Source of the DNA: Cornus controversa
Taxonomy: Eukaryota > Streptophyta > Magnoliopsida > Cornales > Cornaceae
Length of the DNA: 64,000 bases
Assembly: GCA_026545225.1 (NCBI GenBank)
Contig: CM048847.1
Location: 1,550,001 to 1,614,000 of the forward strand
Reading direction: 5' to 3'
Positions within the stretch are counted from its first letter, which is position 1, and every line of letters begins with the position of its first letter. The position numbers and the translations under genes were made by a program. This document shows positions 47,167 to 60,600 of this stretch, piece after piece. The notes beneath the pieces were generated by a model. It saw nothing but the letters and a program-made list of their open reading frames with translations, was not told the origin of the DNA and did not search any database.

Positions 47167-49622
47167 CTATCGAGGATTTTAAACAAGTTTAGTTTGAGTT
47201 GTTCTAATTCAAAAACCCATTCCTTGAGAAGTCGTGCCATAATCAGAATCGTAAGTTTCTTTTTTCCAAATTAGACTATCAAAACATCCAAAAGAAGTGA
47301 CGAACATGTCAATCCGATCTTCATCACAACCATATGGTGCTTTGTTCCAAGTTCGACCGTTTGGACATCTAAAGGAAACAATTAGCAAGCTACCAACCAT
47401 TTTAAACTTGTTTCATTTGAGTTGTTTTGATTCGAAAACCGCATTCCAAGAGAAGTCATGCCATAATACTAATCGTACGCTGCTTTTTTCTAAATGAAAC
47501 CATCAAAGCGTCCCAAAGAAACGACGAGCAAGTCAATCCGATCTTCATCCGTGTTTGTTTGAGTTGTTCTGAGTCGAAAGAACAATTGCTTGCAATAATC
47601 AGGCATGACGACAACCGTATGGCGCTTTGTGCTAGAATTGACCATCTGGATGTCCAGAAGAATAGAGAATGACAAGAATGGTTTTGAACTTGTTTCGTTT
47701 GACTTGTCCTGATTCGAAAAGTCCCAATCCACGTGAAATCGTGCCATACTTAGAATTATACATTGCTTTATGCCAAATTCAACCATCAGGACATCCTGAA
47801 TCAAAAATAGTAATTCCTTGCTGCACTCATGAATGATCACAACCGTATGGTGCTCTATGCCAACTTCAACCATCTGGAAAAGTAAAAGAAACAATTCCCA
47901 AGCTATCGAGGATTTTAAACAAGTTTAGTTTGAGTTGTTCTGATTCAAAAACCCATTCCTTGAGAAGTCGTGCCATAATCAGAATCGTAAGTTTCTTTTT
48001 TCCAAATTAGACCATCAAAACATCCAAAAGAAGTGACGAACATGTCAATCCGATCTTCATCACAACCATATGGTGCTTTGTTCCAAGTTCGACCGTTTGG
48101 ACATCTAAAGGAAACAATTAGCAAGCTACCAACCATTTTAAACTTGTTTCATTTGAGTTGTTTTGATTCGAAAACCGCATTCCAAGAGAAGTCATGCCAT
48201 AATACTAATCGTACGCTACTTTTTTCTAAATGAAACCATCAAAGCGTCCCAAAGAAACGACGAGCATGTCGATCCGATCTTCATCCATGTTTGTTTGAGT
48301 TGTTCTGAGTCAAAAAGAACAATTGCTTGCAATAATCAGGCATGACGACAACCGTATGGCGGTTTGTGCTAGAATTGACCATCTGGATGTTCAGAAAAAT
48401 AGAGAATGATAACAACGGTTTCGAACTTGTTTCGTTTGACTTGTCCTGATTTGAAAAGTCCAATCCACGTCAAATCGTGCCATACTTAGAATTATACATT
48501 GCTTTATGCCAAATTCAACCATCAGGACATCCTGAATCAAAAATAGTAATTCCTTGCTGCACTCATGAATGATCACAACCGTATGGTGCTCTATGCCAAC
48601 TTCAACCATCTGGTAAAGTAAAAGAAACAATTCCCAAGCTATCGAGGATTTTAAACAAGTTTAGTTTGAGTTGTTCTGATTCAAAAACCCATTCCTTGAG
48701 AAGTCGTGCCATAATCAGAATCGTAAGTTTCTTTTTTCCAAATTAGACCATCAAAACATCCAAAAGAAGTGACGAACATGTCAATCCGATCTTCATCACA
48801 ACCATATGGTGCTTTGTTCCAAGTTCGACCGTTTGGACATCTAAAGGAAACAATTAGCAAGCTACCAACCATTTTAAACTTGTTTCATTTGAGTTGTTTT
48901 GATTCGAAAACCGCATTCCAAGAGAAGTCATGCCATAATACTAATCGTACGCTGCTTTTTTCTAAAGGAAACCATCAAAGCGTCCCAAAGAAACGACGGG
49001 CATGTCAATCCGATCTTCATCCGTGTTTGTTTGAGTTGTTCTGAGTCGAAAGAACAATTGCTTGCAATAATCAGGCATGACGACAACCGTATGGCGCTTT
49101 GTGCTATAATTGACCATCTGGATGTCCAGAAAAATAGAGAATGACAAGAACGGTTTCGAACTTGTTTCGTTTGACTTGTCCGGATTCAAAAAGTCACAAT
49201 CCACGTGAAATCGTGCCATACCTAGAATTATACATTGCTTTATGCCAAATTCAACCGTCAGGATGTCCTGAATCAAAAAGAGTAATTCCATGCTGCACCC
49301 ATGAATGATCACAACCGTATGGTGCTCTATGCCAACTTCAACCATCTGGACAAGTAAAAGAAACAATTGCCAAGCTATCGATGATTTTAAACAAGTTTAG
49401 TTTGAGTTGTTCTGATTCAAAAACCCATTCCTTGAGAAGTCGTGCCATAATCAGAATCGTAAGTTTCTTTTTTCCAAATTAGACCATCAAAACATCCAAA
49501 AGAAGTGACGAACATGTCAATCCGATCTTCATCACAACCATATGGTGCTTTGTTCCAAGTTCGACCGTTTGGACATCTAAAGGAAACAATTAGCAAGCTA
49601 CCAACCATTTTAAACTTGTTTC
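47167..49622. repeat. Duplicated segment, copy b (offset 8093 bp), lacking the solo LTR
   Basis: Partner of 39074-41529. Upstream of 47167 the satellite continues without interruption through a single CTATC (47167-47171). The sequence there resembles the left flank of the solo LTR, so this is a paralogous pre-insertion site. Confidence 0.85.
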
Positions 49623-51624
49623 ATTTGAGTTGTTTGATTCAAAAACCGCATTCCAAGAGAAGTCATGCCATAATACTAATCGTACGCTGCTTTTTTCTAA
49701 ATGAAACCATCAAAGCGTCCCAAAGAAACGACGAGCATGTCAATCCGATCTTCATCCGTGTTTGTTTGAGTTGTTCTGAGTCGAAAGAACAATTGCTTGC
49801 AATAATCAGGCATGACGACAACCGTATGGCGCTTTGTGCTAGAATTGACCATCTGGATGTCCAAAAAAATAGAGAATGACAAGAACGATTTCGAACTTGT
49901 TTCGTTTGACTTGTCCTGATTCAAAAAAGTCCAATCCACGTGAAATCGTGCCATACCTAGAATTATACGTTGCTTTATGCCAAATTCAACCGTCAGGATG
50001 TCCTGAATCGAAAAGAGTAATTCCATGCTGCACCCATGAATGATCACGACCGTATGGTGCTCTATGCCAACTTCAACCATCTGGACAAGTAAAAGAAACA
50101 ATTCCCAAGCTATCGAGGATTTTAAACAAGTTTAGTTTGAGTTGTTCTGATTCAAAAACCCATTCCTTGAGAAGTCGTGCCATAATCAGAATCGTAAGTT
50201 TCTTTTTTCCAAATTAGACCATCAAAACATCCAAAAGAAGTGACGAACATGTCAATCCGATCTTCAGCACAACCATATGGTGCTTTGTTCCAAGTTCGAC
50301 CGTTTGGACATCTAAAGGAAACAATTAGCAAGCTACCAACCATTTTAAACTTGTTTCGTTTGAGTTGTTTTGATTCGAAAACCGCATTCCAAGAGAAGTC
50401 ATGACATAATACTAATCGTACGCTGCTTTTTTCTAAATGAAACCATCAAAGCGTCCCAAAGAAATGACGAGCATGTCAATCCGATCTTCATCCGTGTTTG
50501 CTTGAGTTGTTCTGAGTCGAAAGAACAATTGCTTGCAATAATCAGGCATGACGACAACCGTATGGCGCTTTGTGCTATAATTGACCATCTGGATGTCCAG
50601 AAAAATAGAGAATGACAAGAACGGTTTCGAACTTGTTTCGTTTGACTTGTCCTGATTCGAAAAGTCCCAATCCACGTGAAATCGTGCCATACCTAGAATT
50701 ATACATTGCTTTATGCCAAATTCAACCGTCAGGATGTCCTGAATCAAAAATAGTAATTCCATGCTGCACCCATGAATGATCACAACCGTTAGGTGCTCTA
50801 TGCCAACTTCAACCATCTGGACAAGTAAAAGAAACAATTGCCAAGCTATCGATGATTTTAAACAAGTTTAGTTTGAGTTGTTCTGATTCAAAAACCCATT
50901 CCTTGAGAAGTCGTGCCATAATCAGAATCGTAAGTTTCTTTTTTCCAAATTAGACCATCAAAACATCCAAAAGAAGTGACGAACATGTCAATCCGATCTT
51001 CATCACAACCATATGGTGCTTTGTTCCAAGTTCGACCGTTTGGACATCTAAAGGAAACAATTAGCAAGCTACCAACCATTTTAAACTTGTTTCATTTGAG
51101 TTGTTTTGATTCGAAAACCGCATTCCAAGAGAAGTCATGCCATAATACTAATCGTACGCTGCTTTTTTCTAAATGAAACCATCAAAGCGTCCCAAAGAAA
51201 CGACGAGCATGTCGATCCGATCTTCATCCATGTTTGTTTGAGTTATTCTGACTCGAAAAGAACAATTGCTTGCAATAATCAGGCATGACAACAACCGTAT
51301 GGTGCTTTGTGCTAGAATTGACCATCTGGATGTCCAGAAGAATAGAGAATGACAAGAATGGTTTTGAACTTGTTTCGTTTGACTTGTCCTGATTCGAAAA
51401 GTCCCAATCCACGTGAAATCGTGCCATACCAAGAATTATACGTTGCTTTATGCCAAATTCAACCGTCAGGATGTCCTGAATCAAAAAGAGTAATTCCATG
51501 CTGCACCCATGAATGATCACAACCGTATAGTGCTCTATGCCAACTTCAACCATCTGGACAAGTAAAAGAAACAATTCCCAAGCTATCGATGATTTTAAAC
51601 AAGTTTAGTTTGAGTTGTTCTGAT

Positions 51625-54600
51625 TCAAAAACCCATTCCTTGAGAAGTCGTGCCATAATCAGAATCGTAAGTTTCTTTTTTCCAAATTACACCATCAAAA
51701 CATCCAAAAGAAGTGACAAACATGTCAATCCGATCTTCATCACAACCATATGGTGCTTTGTTCCAAGTTCGACCGTTTGGACATCTAAAGGAAACAATTA
51801 GCAAGCTACCAACCATTTAAAACTTGTTTCATTTGAGTTGTTTTGATTCGAAAACCGCATTCCAAGAGAAGTCATGCCATAATACTAATCGTACGCTGCT
51901 TTTTTCTAAATGAAACCATCAAAGCGTCCCAAAGAAACGACGAGCATGTCGATCCGATCTTCATCCATGTTTGTTTGAGTTGTTCTGAGTCGAAAAGAAC
52001 AATTGCTTGCAATAATCAGGCATGACGACAACCGTATGGCGCTTTGTGCTAGAATTGACCATCTGGATGTTCAGAAAAATAGAGAATGATAACAACGGTT
52101 TTGAACTTGTTTCGTTTGACTTGTCCTGATTTGAAAAGTCCAATCCACGTGAAATCGTGCCATACTTAGAATTATACATTGCTTTATGCCAAATTCAACC
52201 ATCAGGACATCCTGAATCAAAAATAGTAATTCCTTGCTGCACTCATGAATGATCACAACCGTATGGTGCTCTATGCCAACTTCAACCATCTGGAAAAGTA
52301 AAAGAAACAATTCCCAAGCTATCGAGGATTTTAAACAAGTTTAGTTTGAGTTGTTCTAATTCAAAAACCCATTCCTTGAGAAGTCGTGCCATAATCAGAA
52401 TCGTAAGTTTCTTTTTTCCAAATTAGACTATCAAAACATCCAAAAGAAGTGACGAACATGTCAATCCGATCTTCATCACAACCATATGGTGCTTTGTTCC
52501 AAGTTCGACCGTTTGGACATCTAAAGGAAATAATTAGCAAGCTACCAACCATTTTAAACTTGTTTCATTTGAGTTGTTTTGATTCGAAAACCGCATTCCA
52601 AGAGAAGTCATGCCATAATACTAATCGTACGCTGCTTTTTTCTAAAGGAAACCATCAAAGCGTCCCAAAGAAACGACGGGCATGTCAATCCGATCTTCAT
52701 CCGTGTTTGTTTGAGTTGTTCTGAGTCGAAAGAACAATTGCTTGCAATAATCAGGCATGACGACAACCGTATAGCGCTTTGTGCTATAATTGACCATCTG
52801 GATGTCCAGAAAAATAGAGAATGACAAGAACGGTTTCGAACTTGTTTCGTTTGACTTGTCCTGATTCAAAAAGTCACAATCCACGTGAAATCGTGCCATA
52901 CCTAGAATTATACATTGCTTTATGCCAAATTCAACCGTCAGGATGTCCTGAATCAAAAAGAGTAATTCCATGCTGCACCCATGAATGATCACAACCGTAT
53001 GGTGCTCTATGCCAACTTCAACCATCTGGACAAGTAAAAGAAACAATTGCCAAGCTATCGATGATTTTAAACAAGTTTAGTTTGAGTTGTTCTGATTCAA
53101 AAACCCATTCCTTGAGAAGTCGTGCCATAATCAGAATCGTAAGTTTCTTTTTTCCAAATTAGACCATCAAAACATCCAAAAGAAGTGACGAACATGTCAA
53201 TCCGATCTTCATCACAACCATATGGTGCTTTGTTCCAAGTTCGACCGTTTGGACATCTAAAGGAAACAATTAGCAACCTACCAACCATTTTAAACTTGTT
53301 TCATTTGAGTTGTTTGATTCAAAAACCGCATTCCAAGAGAAGTCATGCCATAATACTAATCGTACGCTGCTTTTTTCTAAATGAAACCATCAAAGCGTCC
53401 CAAAGAAACGACGAGCATGTCAATCCGATCTTCATCCGTGTTTGTTTGAGTTGTTCTGAGTCGAAAGAACAATTGCTTGCAATAATCAGGCATGACGACA
53501 ACCGTATGGCGCTTTGTGCTAGAATTGACCATCTGGATGTCCAAAAAAATAGAGAATGACAAGAACGATTTCGAACTTGTTTCGTTTGACTTGTCCTGAT
53601 TCAAAAAAGTCCAATCCACGTGAAATCGTGCCATACCTAGAATTATACGTTGCTTTATGCCAAATTCAACCGTCAGGATGTCCTGAATCGAAAAGAGTAA
53701 TTCCATGCTGCACCCATGAATGACCACGACCGTATGGTGCTCTATGCCAACTTCAACCATCTGGACAAGTAAAAGAAACAATTCCCAAGCTATCGATGAT
53801 TTTAAACAAGTTTAGTTTGAGTTGTTCTGATTCAAAAACCCATTCCTTGAGAAGTCATGCCATAATCAAAATCGTAAGTTTCTTTTTTCCAAATTAGACC
53901 ATCAAAACATCCAAAAGAAGTGACGAACATGTCAATCCGATCTTCATCACAACCATATGGTGCTTTGTTCCAAGTTCGACCGTTTGGACATCTAAAGGAA
54001 ACAATTAGCAAGCTACCAACCATTTTAAACTTGTTTCATTTGAGTTGTTTTGATTCGAAAACCGCATTCCAAGAGAAGTCATGCCATAATACTAATCGTA
54101 CGCTGCTATTTTCTAAATGAAACCATCAAAGCGTCCCAAAGAAACGACGAGCATGTCGATCCGATCTTCATCCATGTTTGTTTGAGTTATTCTGACTCGA
54201 AAAGAACAATTGCTTGCAATAATCAGGCATGACGACAACCGTATGGTGCTTTGTGCTAGAATTGACCATCTGGATGTCCAGAAGAATAGAGAATGACAAG
54301 AATGGTTTTGAACTTGTTTCGTTTGACTTGTCCTGATTCGAAAAGTCCCAATCCACGTGAAATCGTGCCATACCAAGAATTATACGTTGCTTTATGCCAA
54401 ATTCAACCGTCAGGATGTCCTGAATCAAAAAGAGTAATTCCATGCTGCACCCATGAATGATCACAACCGTATAGTGCTCTATGCCAACTTCAACCATCTG
54501 GACAAGTAAAAGAAACAATTCCCAAGCTATCGATGATTTTAAACAAGTTTAGTTTGAGTTGTTCTGATTCAAAAAACCCATTCCTTGAGAAGTGGTGCCA

Positions 54601-57600
54601 TAATCAGAATCGTAAGTTTCTTTTTTCCAAATTAGACCATCAAAACATCCAAAAGAAGTGACGAACATGTCAATCCGATCTTCATCACAACCATATGGTG
54701 CTTTGTTCCAAGTTCGACCGTTTGGACATCTAAAGGAAACAATTAGCAAGCTACCAACCATTTTAAACTTGTTTCATTTGAGTTGTTTTGATTCGAAAAC
54801 CGCATTCCAAGAGAAGTCATGCCATAATACTAATCGTACGCTGCTTTTTTCTAAATGAAACCATCAAAGCGTCCCAAAGAAACGACGAGCATGTCGATCC
54901 GATCTTCATCCATGTTTGTTTGAGTTATTCTGACTCGAAAAGAACAATTGCTTGCAATAATCAGGCATGACGACAACCGTATGGTGCTTTGTGCTAGAAT
55001 TGACCATCTGGATGTCCAGAAGAATAGAGAATGACAAGAATGGTTTTGAACTTGTTTCGTTTGACTTGTCCTGATTCGAAAAGTCCCAATCCACGTGAAA
55101 TCGTGCCATACCAAGAATTATACGTTGCTTTATGCCAAATTCAACCGTCAGGATGTCCTGAATCAAAAAGAGTAATTCCATGCTGCACCCATGAATGATC
55201 ACAACCGTATAGTGCTCTATGCCAACTTCAACCATCTGGACAAGTAAAAGAAACAATTCCCAAGCTATCGATGATTTTAAACAAGTTTAGTTTGAGTTGT
55301 TCTGATTCAAAAACCCATTCCTTGAGAAGTCGTGCCATAATCAGAATCGTAAGTTTCTTTTTTCCAAATTACACCATCAAAACATCCAAAAGAAGTGACA
55401 AACATGTCAATCCGATCTTCATCACAACCATATGGTGCTTTGTTCCAAGTTCGACCGTTTGGACATCTAAAGGAAACAATTAGCAAGCTACCAACCATTT
55501 AAAACTTGTTTCATTTGAGTTGTTTTGATTCGAAAACCGCATTCCAAGAGAAGTCATGCCATAATACTAATCGTACGCTGCTTTTTTCTAAATGAAACCA
55601 TCAAAGCGTCCCAAAGAAACGACGAGCATGTCGATCCGATCTTCATCCATGTTTGTTTGAGTTGTTCTGAGTCGAAAAGAACAATTGCTTGCAATAATCA
55701 GGCATGACGACAACCGTATGGCGCTTTGTGCTAGAATTGACCATCTGGATGTTCAGAAAAATAGAGAATGATAACAACGGTTTTGAACTTGTTTCGTTTG
55801 ACTTGTCCTGATTTGAAAAGTCCAATCCACGTGAAATCGTGCCATACTTAGAATTATACATTGCTTTATGCCAAATTCAACCATCAGGACATCCTGAATC
55901 AAAAATAGTAATTCCTTGCTGCACTCATGAATGATCACAACCGTATGGTGCTCTATGCCAACTTCAACCATCTGGAAAAGTAAAAGAAACAATTCCCAAG
56001 CTATCGAGGATTTTAAACAAGTTTAGTTTGAGTTGTTCTAATTCAAAAACCCATTCCTTGAGAAGTCGTGCCATAATCAGAATCGTAAGTTTCTTTTTTC
56101 CAAATTAGACTATCAAAACATCCAAAAGAAGTGACGAACATGTCAATCCGATCTTCATCACAACCATATGGTGCTTTGTTCCAAGTTCGACCGTTTGGAC
56201 ATCTAAAGGAAATAATTAGCAAGCTACCAACCATTTTAAACTTGTTTCATTTGAGTTGTTTTGATTCGAAAACCGCATTCCAAGAGAAGTCATGCCATAA
56301 TACTAATCGTACGCTGCTTTTTTCTAAAGGAAACCATCAAAGCGTCCCAAAGAAACGACGGGCATGTCAATCCGATCTTCATCCGTGTTTGTTTGAGTTG
56401 TTCTGAGTCGAAAGAACAATTGCTTGCAATAATCAGGCATGACGACAACCGTATAGCGCTTTGTGCTATAATTGACCATCTGGATGTCCAGAAAAATAGA
56501 GAATGACAAGAACGGTTTCGAACTTGTTTCGTTTGACTTGTCCTGATTCGAAAAGTCACAATCCACGTGAAATCGTGCCATACCTAGAATTATACATTGC
56601 TTTATGCCAAATTCAACCGTCAGGATGTCCTGAATCAAAAAGAGTAATTCCATGCTGCACCCATGAATGATCACAACCGTATGGTGCTCTATGCCAACTT
56701 CAACCATCTGGACAAGTAAAAGAAACAATTGCCAAGCTATCGATGATTTTAAACAAGTTTAGTTTGAGTTGTTCTGATTCAAAAACCCATTCCTTGAGAA
56801 GTCGTGCCATAATCAGAATCGTAAGTTTCTTTTTTCCAAATTAGACCATCAAAACATCCAAAAGAAGTGACGAACATGTCAATCCGATCTTCATCACAAC
56901 CATATGGTGCTTTGTTCCAAGTTCGACCGTTTGGACATCTAAAGGAAACAATTAGCAACCTACCAACCATTTTAAACTTGTTTCATTTGAGTTGTTTGAT
57001 TCAAAAACCGCATTCCAAGAGAAGTCATGCCATAATACTAATCGTACGCTGCTTTTTTCTAAATGAAACCATCAAAGCGTCCCAAAGAAACGACGAGCAT
57101 GTCAATCCGATCTTCATCCGTGTTTGTTTGAGTTGTTCTGAGTCGAAAGAACAATTGCTTGCAATAATCAGGCATGACGACAACCGTATGGCGCTTTGTG
57201 CTAGAATTGACCATCTGGATGTCCAAAAAAATAGAGAATGACAAGAACGATTTCGAACTTGTTTCGTTTGACTTGTCCTGATTCAAAAAAGTCCAATCCA
57301 CGTGAAATCGTGCCATACCTAGAATTATACGTTGCTTTATGCCAAATTCAACCGTCAGGATGTCCTGAATCGAAAAGAGTAATTCCATGCTGCACCCATG
57401 AATGACCACGACCGTATGGTGCTCTATGCCAACTTCAACCATCTGGACAAGTAAAAGAAACAATTCCCAAGCTATCGATGATTTTAAACAAGTTTAGTTT
57501 GAGTTGTTCTGATTCAAAAACCCATTCCTTGAGAAGTCATGCCATAATCAAAATCGTAAGTTTCTTTTTTCCAAATTAGACCATCAAAACATCCAAAAGA

Positions 57601-60600
57601 AGTGACGAACATGTCAATCCGATCTTCATCACAACCATATGGTGCTTTGTTCCAAGTTCGACCGTTTGGACATCTAAAGGAAACAATTAGCAAGCTACCA
57701 ACCATTTTAAACTTGTTTCATTTGAGTTGTTTTGATTCGAAAACCGCATTCCAAGAGAAGTCATGCCATAATACTAATCGTACACTGCTTTTTTCTAAAT
57801 GAAACCATCAAAGCGTCCCAAAGAAACGACGAGCATGTCGATCCGATCTTCATCCATGTTTGTTTGAGTTATTCTGACTCGAAAAGAACAATTGCTTGCA
57901 ATAATCAGGCATGACGACAACCGTATGGTGCTTTGTGCTAGAATTGACCATCTGGATGTCCAGAAGAATAGAGAATGACAAGAATGGTTTTGAACTTGTT
58001 TCGTTTGACTTGTCCTGATTCGAAAAGTCCCAATCCACGTGAAATCGTGCCATACCAAGAATTATACGTTGCTTTATGCCAAATTCAACCGTCAGGATGT
58101 CCTGAATCAAAAAGAGTAATTCCATGCTGCACCCATGAATGATCACAACCGTATAGTGCTCTATGCCAACTTCAACCATCTGGACAAGTAAAAGAAACAA
58201 TTCCCAAGCTATCGATGATTTTAAACAAGTTTAGTTTGAGTTGTTCTGATTCAAAAACCCATTCCTTGAGAAGTCGTGCCATAATCAGAATCGTAAGTTT
58301 CTTTTTTCCAAATTACACCATCAAAACATCCAAAAGAAGTGACAAACATGTCAATCCGATCTTCATCACAACCATATGGTGCTTTGTTCCAAGTTCGACC
58401 GTTTGGACATCTAAAGGAAACAATTAGCAAGCTACCAACCATTTAAAACTTGTTTCATTTGAGTTGTTTTGATTCGAAAACCGCATTCCAAGAGAAGTCA
58501 TGCCATAATACTAATCGTACGCTGCTTTTTTCTAAATGAAACCATCAAAGCGTCCCAAAGAAACGACGAGCATGTCGATCCGATCTTCATCCATGTTTGT
58601 TTGAGTTGTTCTGAGTCGAAAAGAACAATTGCTTGCAATAATCAGGCATGACGACAACCGTATGGCGCTTTGTGCTAGAATTGACCATCTGGATGTTCAG
58701 AAAAATAGAGAATGATAACAACGGTTTTGAACTTGTTTCGTTTGACTTGTCCTGATTTGAAAAGTCCAATCCACGTGAAATCGTGCCATACTTAGAATTA
58801 TACATTGCTTTATGCCAAATTCAACCATCAGGACATCCTGAATCAAAAATAGTAATTCCTTGCTGCACTCATGAATGATCACAACCGTACGGTGCTCTAT
58901 GCCAACTTCAACCATCTGGAAAAGTAAAAGAAACAATTCCCAAGCTATCGAGGATTTTAAACAAGTTTAGTTTGAGTTGTTCTAATTCAAAAACCCATTC
59001 CTTGAGAAGTCGTGCCATAATCAGAATCGTAAGTTTCTTTTTTCCAAATTAGACTATCAAAACATCTAAAAGAAGTGACGAACATGTCAATCCGATCTTC
59101 ATCACAACCATATGGTGCTTTGTTCCAAGTTCGACCGTTTGGACATCTAAAGGAAATAATTAGCAAGCTACCAACCATTTTAAACTTGTTTCATTTGAGT
59201 TGTTTTGATTCGAAAACCGCATTCCAAGAGAAGTCATGCCATAATACTAATCGTACGCTGCTTTTTTCTAAAGGAAACCATCAAAGCGTCCCAAAGAAAC
59301 GACGGGCATGTCAATCCGATCTTCATCCGTGTTTGTTTGAGTTGTTCTGAGTCGAAAGAACAATTGCTTGCAATAATCAGGCATGACGACAACCGTATAG
59401 CGCTTTGTGCTATAATTGACCATCTGGATGTCCAGAAAAATAGAGAATGACAAGAACGGTTTCGAACTTGTTTCGTTTGACTTGTCCTGATTCAAAAAGT
59501 CACAATCCACGTGAAATCGTGCCATACCTAGAATTATACATTGCTTTATGCCAAATTCAACCGTCAGGATGTCCTGAATCAAAAAGATTAATTCCATGCT
59601 GCACCCATGAATGATCACAACCGTATGGTGCTCTATGCCAACTTCAACCATCTGGACAAGTAAAAGAAACAATTGCCAAGCTATCGATGATTTTAAACAA
59701 GTTTAGTTTGAGTTGTTCTGATTCAAAAACCCATTCCTTGAGAAGTCGTGCCATAATCAGAATCGTAAGTTTCTTTTTTCCAAATTAGACCATCAAAACA
59801 TCCAAAAGAAGTGACGAACATGTCAATCCGATCTTCATCACAACCATATGGTGCTTTGTTCCAAGTTCGACCGTTTGGACATCTAAAGGAAACAATTAGC
59901 AACCTACCAACCATTTTAAACTTGTTTCATTTGAGTTGTTTGATTCAAAAACCGCATTCCAAGAGAAGTCATGCCATAATACTAATCGTACGCTGCTTTT
60001 TTCTAAATGAAACCATCAAAGCGTCCCAAAGAAACGACGAGCATGTCAATCCGATCTTCATCCGTGTTTGTTTGAGTTGTTCTGAGTCGAAAGAACAATT
60101 GCTTGCAATAATCAGGCATGACGACAACCGTATGGCGCTTTGTGCTAGAATTGACCATCTGGATGTCCAAAAAAATAGAGAATGACAAGAACGATTTCGA
60201 ACTTGTTTCGTTTGACTTGTCCTGATTCAAAAAAGTCCAATCCACGTGAAATCGTGCCATACCTAGAATTATACGTTGCTTTATGCCAAATTCAACCGTC
60301 AGGATGTCCTGAATCGAAAAGAGTAATTCCATGCTGCACCCATGAATGATCACGACCGTATGGTGCTCTATGCCAACTTCAACCATCTGGACAAGTAAAA
60401 GAAACAATTCCCAAGCTATCGAGGATTTTAAACAAGTTTAGTTTGAGTTGTTCTGATTCAAAAACCCATTCCTTGAGAAGTCGTGCCATAATCAGAATCG
60501 TAAGTTTCTTTTTTCCAAATTAGACCATCAAAACATCCAAAAGAAGTGACGAACATGTCAATCCGATCTTCATCACAACCATATGGTGCTTTGTTCCAAG

